Of a stretch of 64,000 nucleotides of DNA, positions 33,826 through 42,576 are shown piece by piece. The notes beneath the pieces were generated by a model. That model saw nothing but the letters and a program-made list of their open reading frames with translations, searched no databases and had not been told where the DNA came from. Within the stretch, counting starts at the first letter, position 1. Every line of letters starts with the position of its first letter. Location of the stretch: contig NZ_QPLT01000005.1 of assembly GCF_003666015.1 (NCBI RefSeq), forward strand, positions 62,001 through 126,000. Direction: 5' to 3'. The translations under genes and the position numbers were made by a program. This DNA is from Halorubrum sp. Atlit-26R (lineage in GTDB: Archaea > Halobacteriota > Halobacteria > Halobacteriales > Haloferacaceae).

Positions 33826-34863
33826 ATGTTCGCGACGCTGCCGGACCTCCTCCGACTGCTCGTCGTCCCCGTCTTCGCGTGGGCGGCGATCCGGGACGTC
33901 CGGACCCGGCGCCTCCCGAACCGGCTGTGGCCGCCGCTGTACCTGTTCGGCGCGCTGCTGTTGGTCTGGGAGGCGGTCTCGCTGTGGCCGTTCGCGGGGT
34001 TCGACGGACGGATCTTCCTCGTTCGGGCCGCGATCAGCCTGCTGTTCGTCGCGCCGCTGGGCTACGCCTTCTGGTACCTCGGGGCGTTCGGCGGCGCCGA
34101 CGCGAAGGCGATGATCGCGCTCGCGGTGATCTTCCCGACGTTCCCGGCCTACGAGGTCGGGTCCCTCGTCTTCCCGCTCGTCGACACCCAGCTCGGCGTG
34201 TTCTCGCTGACGATCCTCACGAACACCGTCCTCCTCGGCCTCGCGTACCCGATCGGCCTCGCCGCGCTCAACCTCGTCCGCGGCGAGGCCTCGTCGAGCA
34301 TGTTCTTCGCGCGCCCGGTGGCGACCGACTCGCTGCCGGACCGGCACGGCCGGCTGTTCGAGGACCTGGACGGCCCCACCCGGGGCGGGCTCGACCTGGA
34401 CGCGCTCCGGATGTACCTCCGGTGGCGCGGGCTCACGCTCGCGGATCTGCGGAGCGACTCCGAAACACTCCGGGATCCCGACTCGGTCGGCGAGACGTTC
34501 GACCCGACCGACGGCGGCACTCACGTCGGTCCGCGGACAGATGGGGGGCGCGCAGTAGACGACGCGCCCACCGACGGGGGGCGCGCGGTCGACGCCGAGG
34601 CCGATACCGATCCCGAGTCCGACCCCGAACGCGACTTCGACGACCCCTGGGCGGCCGAGCGCTTCCTCGACGAGATCGACCACGGCGCCTACGGCACGGA
34701 CGCCGCGACGCTCCGCGACGGGCTCACCGTCGTCGCCCGCGAGGACCGCGTGCTGGTCTCGCCCGGAATGCCGTTCGTCGTCCCGATGGCTATCGGGCTC
34801 GTCGTCTCCCTGACATTCGGCGACGCGCTGTTCGCGGTGCTCGGCGCGGTCGGGCTGGTGTGA
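33826..34863 (+). CDS. A24 family prepilin peptidase (archaeal type IV pilin/archaellin peptidase)
   Basis: A 345-residue aspartyl membrane protease that cuts class III signal peptides of pilins and archaellins. The two catalytic aspartates are in AAIRDVRTRRLPN (near residue 24) and in the GxGD-like FGGADAKAM motif (near 89-97). About six membrane helices lie in residues 1-160. A long acidic cytoplasmic insert (about 165-285), including a duplicated DGGRAVD-containing stretch, precedes a final helical hairpin. Plausible substrates include pilin-like proteins such as the one at 6180. Its stop lies 21 bases before repeat D. Confidence 0.9.
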   Translation: MFATLPDLLRLLVVPVFAWAAIRDVRTRRLPNRLWPPLYLFGALLLVWEAVSLWPFAGFDGRIFLVRAAISLLFVAPLGYAFWYLGAFGGADAKAMIALAVIFPTFPAYEVGSLVFPLVDTQLGVFSLTILTNTVLLGLAYPIGLAALNLVRGEASSSMFFARPVATDSLPDRHGRLFEDLDGPTRGGLDLDALRMYLRWRGLTLADLRSDSETLRDPDSVGETFDPTDGGTHVGPRTDGGRAVDDAPTDGGRAVDAEADTDPESDPERDFDDPWAAERFLDEIDHGAYGTDAATLRDGLTVVAREDRVLVSPGMPFVVPMAIGLVVSLTFGDALFAVLGAVGLV

Positions 34864-34884
34864 GATCCAACACCGACGCCGCCA

Positions 34885-35431
34885 TTTATAAATGGCCGGT
34901 GAGGTGCGGTGGCGCGTGCCTCCGAGTGGCCGCCGAAGGCGGCCGCGAGGAGCACGCGCGAGGTCGCCGGCGCTACGCGCCGGCTGCCAGAGGGACCTTC
35001 GGTCCCTCGCTGGAGTCAGTCGGCGGAGCGAAGCGACGGCGACTGACGAGGTTGGGGAGGTGTGAGGTGCGGTTGCTGTGCGTTCCCGCGAGCGAAGCGA
35101 GTGGGAGCACGGAAGTCGCAGCCCGCGCAGCGAAGCGAGCAGGAACGTCTTCCGGAGGGGCGGGACTCAAAGGGGCAGCCGTGCGGTGGCCGCAGGCGAC
35201 GCAAGCACCGCAGGAGCGAGTGAAACGAGCGACGAGGAGCACAGCGAGCGTGCGGCCACCGCACGGCTGGGGCTTCGGCGGTGTTCGCCGCCGCTCCGCG
35301 AGCAGCTATTTATCAATAAACGACTGAGGCTTTGGCGGTGTTCGCCGCCGCTCCACGGTCAGCTATTTATAAACGAGAGGCTGGTGATTTAGCGATATTC
35401 ACCGCCGCTCCGCGATCAACTATTTATAAAT
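34885..35431 (-). repeat. Composite dispersed repeat, copy D (longest module)
   Basis: An inverted copy between the converging peptidase and dnaG genes. It starts with TTTATAAAT (34885). The third hairpin (GGCGCGTGCC arms with GGCCGCC/GGCGGCC inside) is followed by an enlarged second hairpin containing further nested inverted repeats. There is an extra ~90-base GAGCGAAGCGA-rich segment (35080-35170), then the first hairpin with perfect 18-base arms at 35177-35194 and 35251-35268. Three units follow, ending in TTTATAAATA near 35423. Confidence 0.9.
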
Positions 35432-35456
35432 AACCGACGACGACCGCGCCGTATCG

Positions 35457-36992
35457 TCAGCTTCCGGCCCAGACGTCGTCCGCGGCGAGGACGCGCGTTC
35501 CGACCGGCCGCTTCACGAACTCGCCGAGGTCGCGGCCGACCAGATCGCCGACGCCGCGCTGGGCCGCGACGTCGAGCAGCCGCTGGTCGACGGTCCCGTC
35601 GACGACCACCGCGTGCGGCGCGGTCTCGGCGTCCTCGACCGCGTCGAACGCCCCTCCGGCGTCGACCTCGTCGAGCACGTCGAACCCCTCGTCGAGGAGC
35701 CGCGCGCGTCCGGTCTCCCCGCCGACGACCTCGCCGACGTGCGCCGCCATCGATCGCGGTTCGTCGGGTTCGCCGTCCGCGGCCTCGGTGGTTCGGCCCG
35801 TCTCGGCCTCCGCCGAGTCGGCTTCGCCGTCCTCGTCGGCTCCGATATCGGCAGCATCGACGGGCGTCCGCCCCGGCTCCGACGATTCGCTCGTCCCGCC
35901 GGAGGGGGGCGGATCGCCCGCGTCGGTGCCGGTCTCGGCGTCGGCGTCCGTCGATTCGGGCGATTCGGGTTCCGACGCGCCGGCCGGCGAGTCGGTCGAT
36001 TCGGTCGAGGGGCCGGCCGACCCGCTTCCGGAGGAGCCGCTCGGCACCGCGCCGCCGTCACCGACGCGGGCGATCGACTCGGGGCGGTCGTCGTCGGCTA
36101 CGTCCCCGCCGTTGACGACTTCCCCGCCGTTGGCCGCTCCTTCGCCGTCGGCCTCCTCGTCGCTGGCGGCCGCTCGGAGGTCGGCCGCGTCCGCGAGGCT
36201 GGCGTACGGGACCTTCCCGCGGAGCGCCTCGAAGACGGCGTCGCGGTCGAGGTCCTCGACGGACTCGCCGGGCGGCGCGAACGCGACGTAGTCGACCTCG
36301 CCCACCTGCGCGAGCTCGCGGAGGATGAGCTCCCCGCCGCGGTCGCCGTCGAGGAACGCGGTGACCGTCCGGTCGGCGGTCAGGTCGGCGACCGCCTGGG
36401 GGACGTTCGTCCCCTCGACCGCGACGGCGTTCTTGATCCCGCAGTCGAGCAGCGTGAGCACGTCCGCGCGCCCCTCGACGACGATGACGGCGTCGGAGTC
36501 GCCGACGCGCGGCCCGGCCGGCAGCCCCTCGTAGTCGACGATGCCCTCGACGCGCGCGGCGTCGCGGACCTCGTCTAACACGTCGCTGCTGGCGAGGCTC
36601 GTCTCCTCGAAGCCGCCGGCGATCAGCTCCTTGGCGCGCTCGACGACCTCGCGGCGCTTGGCGGCCCGCACGTCCTCGATGCTCGTCACCTCGACCGAGG
36701 CGTGACAGGGGCCGATGCGGTCGATCGTCTCCAGCGCGGCCGCTAAGATCGCGGTCTCGACCTTGTCTAAGCTCGACGCGACGGTGACCTCGCCGAACGA
36801 CTGGCCGTTCTCGGACTCGACGGAGACGTCGATCCGACCGACGCGCGACGACTCCTGGAGGTCCCGGAGGTCCAGCTCGTCGCCGAGCAGGCCCTCGGTC
36901 TGGCCGAACACCGCGCCGACGACGTCGCTCCGCTCGACGACGCCGTCGGCCGCGATGGTGGCGTGTATCAGGTATTTTTCTGTGTCTTTCAT
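35457..36992 (-). CDS. dnaG: Archaeal DnaG-like primase
   Basis: A 511-residue archaeal DnaG. It carries a Toprim domain with VIVVEGRADVLTLLDCG near residues 170-186 and metal-binding DGDRGG near 218-223. The N-terminal MKDTEKYLIHA region and the YASLADAADLR C-terminal element are family-typical. In archaea it associates with the exosome as an RNA-tethering subunit and also has primase activity in vitro. A very long acidic Ser/Asp-rich insert (about 295-430) is typical of haloarchaea. The ATG at 36992 was chosen over an upstream start that adds unconserved residues. Confidence 0.94.
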   Translation of the reverse strand: MKDTEKYLIHATIAADGVVERSDVVGAVFGQTEGLLGDELDLRDLQESSRVGRIDVSVESENGQSFGEVTVASSLDKVETAILAAALETIDRIGPCHASVEVTSIEDVRAAKRREVVERAKELIAGGFEETSLASSDVLDEVRDAARVEGIVDYEGLPAGPRVGDSDAVIVVEGRADVLTLLDCGIKNAVAVEGTNVPQAVADLTADRTVTAFLDGDRGGELILRELAQVGEVDYVAFAPPGESVEDLDRDAVFEALRGKVPYASLADAADLRAAASDEEADGEGAANGGEVVNGGDVADDDRPESIARVGDGGAVPSGSSGSGSAGPSTESTDSPAGASEPESPESTDADAETGTDAGDPPPSGGTSESSEPGRTPVDAADIGADEDGEADSAEAETGRTTEAADGEPDEPRSMAAHVGEVVGGETGRARLLDEGFDVLDEVDAGGAFDAVEDAETAPHAVVVDGTVDQRLLDVAAQRGVGDLVGRDLGEFVKRPVGTRVLAADDVWAGS

Positions 36993-37145
36993 GAGTGGTG
37001 AATGGTGATGTCGGGCGGTAGCGCCCGTCCGTGTATGGTTGCGCTTCTCGCGGAAAATAGCTATCGCCACGCCCCTCCGGCGACGGTGGTTGAAGAGAAT
37101 TTTTCTCCAACACGCAGCTTCGAACCTATTCGATAGTTCTTAGTG

Positions 37146-37152
37146 TTTATAG
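37146..37152 (+). promoter_or_regulatory. TATA box of the DUF3311/symporter operon
   Basis: TTTATAG about 24 bases before the ATG at 37170. Confidence 0.5.
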
Positions 37153-37169
37153 ACGTAGTATTATCCCAC

Positions 37170-37442
37170 ATGACGCGCTCACGGAGCGATCTCGTGTGGA
37201 TACCGACGTTCGCGATACTCGTGGCGTTCGCGGTGCCGTGGCCGCTGTGGGGCGTCGACCGCGTCGTCGCGGGGCTCCCGGTGTGGATCTGGTGGCACGT
37301 GGGCTGGCTCGGGCTGTGCGCGGCCCTGTTCGCGCTGTTCGTGCGCAGCGGCGCGTGGGAGCGCGGGATGGGACGGCGGGCCGCCGACCCCGTCGACGGA
37401 ACCGGAAACGGGGCCGTCGACCGCGGGGGTGACCGCCGGTGA
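37170..37442 (+). CDS. DUF3311 family membrane protein
   Basis: A 90-residue two-helix protein with the DUF3311 pattern (AFAVPWPLWGVD, then WHVGWLGLCAALFALFVR). DUF3311 genes usually sit directly before a sodium:solute symporter gene, as here, and are thought to be its small accessory subunit. The TGA overlaps the GTG of the symporter (GTGA), so the two are translationally coupled. ATG at 37170 chosen from the promoter spacing. Confidence 0.88.
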   Translation: MTRSRSDLVWIPTFAILVAFAVPWPLWGVDRVVAGLPVWIWWHVGWLGLCAALFALFVRSGAWERGMGRRAADPVDGTGNGAVDRGGDRR

Positions 37443-38923
37443 CGCTCGGCCTCTCGCTCGGGATCGTCGTCGGTTACCTCGTCGTCGCGCTCGCGCTCGG
37501 CCTCGTCGCGTACCGGGTCTCGGAGACGACCGCCGAGGACTACTACCTCGCGAGCCGGTCGATCGGGACGCTCGTCCTGCTTTTCACGACGTTCGCCACC
37601 CTGCTCTCCGCGTTCACCTTCTTCGGCGGCCCGAACCTCGCGTACGCGGCCGGTCCCGAGTGGCTGGTCGTGATGGGCACCCTCGACGGCGTCCTCTTCG
37701 CCGTGCTGTGGTACGTGATCGGCTACAAGCAGTGGCTGATCGGCGCCCGCAACGGCTACGTGACGCTCGGCGAGATGCTCGGCGACCGGTTCGGCTCGAC
37801 CGGGCTGCGCGCGCTGGTCGCGGGCGTGAGCCTCCTGTGGCTGTTCCCGTACGTGATGCTCCAGCAGATGGGCGCCGGCGAGGCGCTCGTCGGGCTCACG
37901 AACGGCGCGGTCCCCTACTGGGGCGGCGCGGCGCTGATCACCGGGTTCATGATCCTCTACGTCGCCGTCGCGGGGCTCCGCGGCGTGGCGTGGACGGACA
38001 CGCTCCAAGGGCTGTTCATGCTCTCCGTCGTCTGGATCGCGGCCGCGTGGGTCGTCTCGTCGCTCGGCGGCGTCGGCGCCGCGACTGAGGGGATGCTGGC
38101 GGCCCGCCCCGAGTTCGGGAGCTTCGGCGGCGGGACCTACTCGGTCGGGTTCATCGTCTCGACGGCGATCACCATCGCGTTCGGCGTGACGATGTTCCCG
38201 CAGATCAACCAGCGGTTCTTCGTCGCGAAGTCGGCGGCGACGCTGAAGCGGTCGTTCGCGCTGTGGCCCGTGCTGGTGCTGCTCCTCTTCGTCCCCGCGT
38301 TCATGCTCGGCGCGTGGGCCGCCGGCACTCCGGTGACCGTCCCGGAGAACGCGAACGTGCTCCCGGTCGTGTTGAACGAGTACGCGCCGACGTGGCTCGC
38401 GGCGGTCGTCGTCGCCGGCGCGATGGCCGCGATGATGTCCTCGTCGGACTCGATGCTGCTCTCCGGGTCGTCGTACTTCACCCGGGACCTCTACCGCCCG
38501 CTGATCGACGCGGACGCCTCCGAGCGCCGCGAGGCGTGGATCGCGCGGATCGGCGTGGCGGCGTTCGCGACGCTCGCGTTCGTCGCGAGCCTCTTCCGCC
38601 CCGGGACGCTGATCGAGGTCGGGGATACAGCATTCTCCGGGTTCGCGTTACTCGCCCTCCCCGTGATCTGCGCGCTCTACTGGCCGCGGACGACGCGCAC
38701 CGGGATGATAGCCGGCGTCGCGGTCCCGCAGGCGATCTACCTCGCGGTGGTGCTGTCGGCGGTCGTCGACGCCGTGCCGACGCTGCCCCGTACCGTCGCC
38801 GGCGGCTGGGACGTGGCGCTCGGGCTGATGCTCCTGTCCGGCGCGCTCACCGTGGGCGTCTCGCTCGTGACCGCGCCGACCGAGGAGGGCGACGCCTCGC
38901 GGTTCGCGGTGGTAAGTGATTGA
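37439..38923 (+). CDS. Sodium:solute symporter (SSS family)
   Basis: A 494-residue transporter with about 13 membrane helices. Family marks are the N-terminal TAEDYYLASRSIG segment near residues 31-43, the LSAFTFFGGPN broken-helix region, and AMMSSSDSMLLSGSSYFTRDLY near 330-350 as the Na2-site/TM8 region (landmark only). The GTG start overlaps the DUF3311 stop. Together they form a two-gene uptake operon. The DUF3311 pairing suggests a pantothenate/proline/acetate-type subfamily, but the substrate cannot be read from sequence. Repeat E begins about 70 bases downstream. Confidence 0.93.
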   Translation: MTLGLSLGIVVGYLVVALALGLVAYRVSETTAEDYYLASRSIGTLVLLFTTFATLLSAFTFFGGPNLAYAAGPEWLVVMGTLDGVLFAVLWYVIGYKQWLIGARNGYVTLGEMLGDRFGSTGLRALVAGVSLLWLFPYVMLQQMGAGEALVGLTNGAVPYWGGAALITGFMILYVAVAGLRGVAWTDTLQGLFMLSVVWIAAAWVVSSLGGVGAATEGMLAARPEFGSFGGGTYSVGFIVSTAITIAFGVTMFPQINQRFFVAKSAATLKRSFALWPVLVLLLFVPAFMLGAWAAGTPVTVPENANVLPVVLNEYAPTWLAAVVVAGAMAAMMSSSDSMLLSGSSYFTRDLYRPLIDADASERREAWIARIGVAAFATLAFVASLFRPGTLIEVGDTAFSGFALLALPVICALYWPRTTRTGMIAGVAVPQAIYLAVVLSAVVDAVPTLPRTVAGGWDVALGLMLLSGALTVGVSLVTAPTEEGDASRFAVVSD

Positions 38924-38992
38924 CAATTTGTAAAACGGTTCGTTCTGGGCCGGCGTTTTGCGTTCCTCTGCCACCGAACCGGAGATGAAAGC

Positions 38993-39290
38993 CGCTAAAG
39001 CCCCAGTCGCTCGCTTATAAATGGTTGATCACGGATCGACGACGAAGGCCTCCAAAGCCCCAGTCGCGAGGGCGGCGCACGCTCGCTGTGCTCCTCGCTC
39101 GCGCTGCTCGCTGCGGTGCTTACGTCGCCTGCGCCGCCCTCACGACTGCCCCTTTGAGTCCCACCCCACCGCGACCGCACAGCACCTCACGCCTCCCCAG
39201 CCTCGTCGCTCGCTTCGCTCGCGACTCCCTCGCGCGTGCTCCTCGCGCCCGGTGGGCGCTCGGAGGCACGCGCCACCGCGCTGGTCGGAT
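38993..39290 (+). repeat. Composite dispersed repeat, copy E
   Basis: One full unit (AAAGCCCCAGTCG, then CTTATAAAT near 39014) leads into the module. First hairpin arms are 39062-39079 and 39130-39147 with one mismatch out of 18, which is a U.G pair in a minus-strand transcript. GCCCCTTTGAGTCCC follows, then shortened second and third hairpins. Unlike the other copies it has no closing TTTATAAAT at the right, so that end may be truncated. It lies between the symporter gene and the next plus-strand gene. Confidence 0.85.
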
Positions 39291-39368
39291 TGAAACAGCG
39301 CCGCCGAACCGTTCCCACCGCGCCGAAGCCGGCGAAAGCCAAAAGACCGCTTCGCCCCGACAACGCGT

Positions 39369-40229
39369 ATGAACGAGCCCGGTACCGAGGGCGTGCTGTT
39401 GAACCAGGAGACGCTCCGCGGTCGGCTCGACGACGCGCCGGCGTGGCTCCGCGAGCACTACCGCACCTTCCGCGAGTCGATGCTCGGCGAGCGCGATGGG
39501 TCGCCGTTCCCCTGCTACTTCGGCATCGAGGTCGAGCGCGAGGGAGACCTCCTGTACGCCGCCTGCGAGTCGACGACGGACCCGGCCGCGCTGTTGCGGT
39601 TCCGTGACGTTCTCTTGGAGTACCTCGAAACGTATCCGGACCACGCCGACCGCGCGCCGCTCGCGGTGTTCTTCAGGCCGCCGGAGGGCGAGCGCGGCGA
39701 GGCGCACTACCACGAGCGGCTCTGGAACGTGCTGGAGTTCCTCCACGTCCACGACCCCGAGCCGTGGCCCGACGACATCCCGACCGACCCGGACACCCCG
39801 CGCTGGGAGTTCTGCTTCGGCGGCGAGCCGCTGTTCCCCACGTCGCGGGCCCCCTTCTACGACGACCGGAAGAGCCGGTACTCGCCGGTCGGCTTGGAGA
39901 TCACCTTCCAGCCTCGCGCCGTCTTCGAGGGGATCACGGCCGACACCGAGGCGGGCGAGCGCGCCCGCGAGACCATCCGCGACCGGATGGGCGACTACGA
40001 CGGGGTCTGTCCCCACGCCGACCTCGGCGACTGGGGCGTCGAGGGCGACCGCGAGTGGACGCAGTACCTCTTCCGCGAGGACGACGACGCGAGCCCGGAC
40101 GCCTGTCCCCTGTCGCCGACCCGCGAGCACCCGAAGGCGCCCGAATCCCTGCTCGAACGCGGCGCGTGGCAGCGGTTCGCGGACGGAGACCGGAGCGACC
40201 CGCCGGTCGCGGGGAGTGCGGATGACTGA
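39369..40229 (+). CDS. YqcI/YcgG family protein (putative heme-dependent N-oxygenase)
   Basis: A 286-residue protein resembling the YqcI/YcgG family. Visible marks are an [10 protein letters not shown] segment near residues 49-58, AVFFRPP near 98-104, [14 protein letters not shown] near 112-125, and [12 protein letters not shown] near 143-154. Characterised relatives (DcsA of cycloserine and GntA of guanitoxin synthesis) are heme enzymes that hydroxylate arginine-type nitrogens. The substrate here is unknown, and the heme ligand cannot be assigned with certainty. It overlaps the following cysteine hydrolase by 8 bases (ATGACTGA), so the two probably act in one short pathway. Confidence 0.82.
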   Translation: MNEPGTEGVLLNQETLRGRLDDAPAWLREHYRTFRESMLGERDGSPFPCYFGIEVEREGDLLYAACESTTDPAALLRFRDVLLEYLETYPDHADRAPLAVFFRPPEGERGEAHYHERLWNVLEFLHVHDPEPWPDDIPTDPDTPRWEFCFGGEPLFPTSRAPFYDDRKSRYSPVGLEITFQPRAVFEGITADTEAGERARETIRDRMGDYDGVCPHADLGDWGVEGDREWTQYLFREDDDASPDACPLSPTREHPKAPESLLERGAWQRFADGDRSDPPVAGSADD

Positions 40230-40791
40230 GCCGATCGCGCTCTCCGACGACGCCGTCCTCCTCCTCGTCGACTTCCAGACCGGCTTCGACGAGCCGGGCT
40301 GGGGCGAGCGCAACAACCCGGACGCCGAGGCGGTCGCGGCCGCGCTCCTCGACCGCTGGCGCGCGACCGGGCGGCCCGTCGCGCACGTCCGCCACGCCTC
40401 GGCGGAGCCGGACTCGCCGCTGCGCCCGGACGCCCCCGGCTTCGCGTGGAAGCCGGAGACGGCGCCCGTCGACGGGGAGCCGACGTTCGAGAAGTCGGTC
40501 AACGGCGCGTTCCTCGACTCCGGGCTCGACGAGTGGCTCCGCGAGGCGGGTCACGAGTCGCTCGTCGTCTGCGGGCTCACCACCGACCACTGCGTCTCGA
40601 CGACGACGCGCGAGGCCGAGAACCGCGGGTACGACGTGCGCGTGGTCGCCGACGCGACCGCGACGCACGCCCGCGAGGCGCCCGACGGCGAGCGGATCGA
40701 CCCGGAGACCTCCCACCGCGTCGCGCTCGCGCACCTGCGCGGCGAGTTCGCGACCGTCGTCGAGAGCGCGGCGCTGCTCGCGGACCGCTGA
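40222..40791 (+). CDS. Isochorismatase-family cysteine hydrolase
   Basis: A 189-residue cysteine hydrolase. The catalytic triad is visible as the Asp in [11 protein letters not shown] (near residue 16), the Lys in FEKSVNGAF (near 94), and the Cys in [19 protein letters not shown] (near 122). Family members hydrolyse isochorismate, nicotinamide, carbamoyl compounds or ureides. Overlap with the YcgG-type gene suggests that it acts on that enzyme's N-hydroxylated product or a derivative. DcsB plays that part in cycloserine synthesis, but it is arginase-like, so this would be a different chemistry. The specific substrate is unknown. Confidence 0.88.
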   Translation: MTEPIALSDDAVLLLVDFQTGFDEPGWGERNNPDAEAVAAALLDRWRATGRPVAHVRHASAEPDSPLRPDAPGFAWKPETAPVDGEPTFEKSVNGAFLDSGLDEWLREAGHESLVVCGLTTDHCVSTTTREAENRGYDVRVVADATATHAREAPDGERIDPETSHRVALAHLRGEFATVVESAALLADR

Positions 40792-40815
40792 CCGTCCGCC
40801 CCGTACCCGCGGCGC

Positions 40816-42291
40816 TCAGTCGTCGTCAGCCGCCTCCGCGACGGCCTCGCCGGCCTCGCCCCCGCTCGCGCGGTCGGCCGCGTTCGCGAACATCCCGCGC
40901 CGGGTCGCGTACAGGAAGTACGCGGCGAGGCCGAGGAAGCCGACGACGTTCGAGGCCGCCACCGCCCAGAAGACGGCCTCGACGCCCCAGCCTAACCCCG
41001 GCGTCACGGTGACGCCGAACGCGCCGAACGTCGTCGCGGCCGGGACGGCCGCGACCGCGATCGGGAACCGGACCGCCCAGTACTTCACCAGGTCGGCGAC
41101 GAGGGAGGTGCGGGTGCGGGAGGCGCCGTTGAATCCCGCCAGAAGGGTGTACGTGCCGCCGAGCGCCCAGTAGGAGGCGCCGAGGATCCGGAGGTAGAGG
41201 ACCGACAGGGACCGGCCGGTCGCTGTGAGGTCGGGGGCGAGCAGGTTCGCGATCCCGCCGGCGAAGAGGAACTGGACCGCGCCGAGCGCGAGGAACCCGG
41301 CGACGACCATCCCCGTGCCGGCGGTCGTCGTCCGGCGGGCGCGCTCGGGGGCGTCCGCGCCGAGGTTCTGGCCGATCATCGACTGCGCGGCCTGCTGTAT
41401 CCCGAGGGCCGGCACGACCGCGAGCGTCGCGACCCGGGCGCCGACCGTGTACGCCGCGACGCCCGCCGCGCCGCCGGCGATCGCGACGAGCCCGACGACG
41501 AGGACCCTGACGAGCTCGCTCACGCCGCGCTGGCCGCCGAGCGGGAGGCCGACGGAGACGACCTCGCGGACGGTCGCGGGGTCGAACGCGAACGCCTCCC
41601 GGGTGAGCCGGAACGTGTCGCGGCCGATCCCCGCGGCGTACCCGAGGATCCACAGGAGGCCGGCGACGCCCGCGAGCGCGGTTCCGAGCGCGGCGCCGGC
41701 GACGCCGAGCTCCGGCACTGGGCCGACCCCGAAGATGAGCACCGGCGCGGCGATCAGGTTGACGAGGACGCCCACGAGGCTCACGTGGAACACCGCCCGC
41801 GTGTCCCCGTACGCCGTGAAGCAGTTCTCGACGGTGTCGCCGACCGCGCCGACCGGGAGGACGGCGATCACGATCGCGAGGTACGTGGCGGTCGTCCCGG
41901 CGAGCGCGGGGTCGGCGCCGAGCAGCGCCACCACTTCCTCGGCGTAGACGACCACCGGGAGCGCGACCGCCGCGGTGACCGCGAGCGCGACGAGCGCGCC
42001 GTTGACCGCGACGCGGCGCGCGCCGGCCTCGTCGCCGTCGCCGGCGCGCTGCGAGACGAGGATCTGGGTGCCGACCGCGCCGACCACGACCGTCGCGCCG
42101 AGCAGCGACTGGATCGGGAGGCTGAGGCCGACCGCCGCGACCGCGTCCTCGCCCACCCGCCCGAGCCAGAACGTGTCGACGAGGGCGTTGGCGACGTACA
42201 CGACGTTCTGCGCCACGAGCGGCGCGGCGAGGACGAGCAGCACGCGCCCGACCGGCCCGTCGGTGATCGCCTCGCGGTCGACGTCCAGCAT
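40816..42291 (-). CDS. MATE family efflux transporter
   Basis: A 491-residue multidrug/toxin exporter with twelve helices in two related halves. The start APLVAQNVVYVANALVDTFWLG (landmark near residues 28-49) and the second-half copy VSVGLPLGGQRGVSELVRV near 235-253 are typical MATE helix 1 and helix 7 elements. The C-terminal tail is Ala/Glu-rich. It converges on the cysteine hydrolase gene, so the two are not an operon, but export of that operon's product is conceivable. Confidence 0.92.
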   Translation of the reverse strand: MLDVDREAITDGPVGRVLLVLAAPLVAQNVVYVANALVDTFWLGRVGEDAVAAVGLSLPIQSLLGATVVVGAVGTQILVSQRAGDGDEAGARRVAVNGALVALAVTAAVALPVVVYAEEVVALLGADPALAGTTATYLAIVIAVLPVGAVGDTVENCFTAYGDTRAVFHVSLVGVLVNLIAAPVLIFGVGPVPELGVAGAALGTALAGVAGLLWILGYAAGIGRDTFRLTREAFAFDPATVREVVSVGLPLGGQRGVSELVRVLVVGLVAIAGGAAGVAAYTVGARVATLAVVPALGIQQAAQSMIGQNLGADAPERARRTTTAGTGMVVAGFLALGAVQFLFAGGIANLLAPDLTATGRSLSVLYLRILGASYWALGGTYTLLAGFNGASRTRTSLVADLVKYWAVRFPIAVAAVPAATTFGAFGVTVTPGLGWGVEAVFWAVAASNVVGFLGLAAYFLYATRRGMFANAADRASGGEAGEAVAEAADDD

Positions 42292-42440
42292 CTAATCGTT
42301 CCGGTATTAGTCAGTGATAATAAAAGTGTGCTGGTGGTGAACACGACTCCCGCGTCCGGGCGTCCGCCGTCGATTCGGTCCGAAGTACCGGGGACCGCCC
42401 GCCGAGCGGCGGCGGTCGGCCTCCCGGTCGCGGGCGGTCC

Positions 42441-42503
42441 GTCCGCCCGGCACGCTCGTCCGTCCGCCCGGCACGCTCGTCCGTCCGCCCAGCACGCTTG
42501 TCC
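42441..42503. repeat. Three 21-base tandem repeats
   Basis: The unit GTCCGCCCGGCACGCTCGTC plus C occurs at 42441, 42462 and 42483 (third copy with two changes), in the gap between the MATE and HEAT-repeat genes. Confidence 0.8.
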
Positions 42504-42576
42504 GTCCCCCGCGTGCGGTCGGCCGACGCCCGCGAAGGGAAACCTCTTAATGGACTACGCGCGGAGTTCGTGGTAT

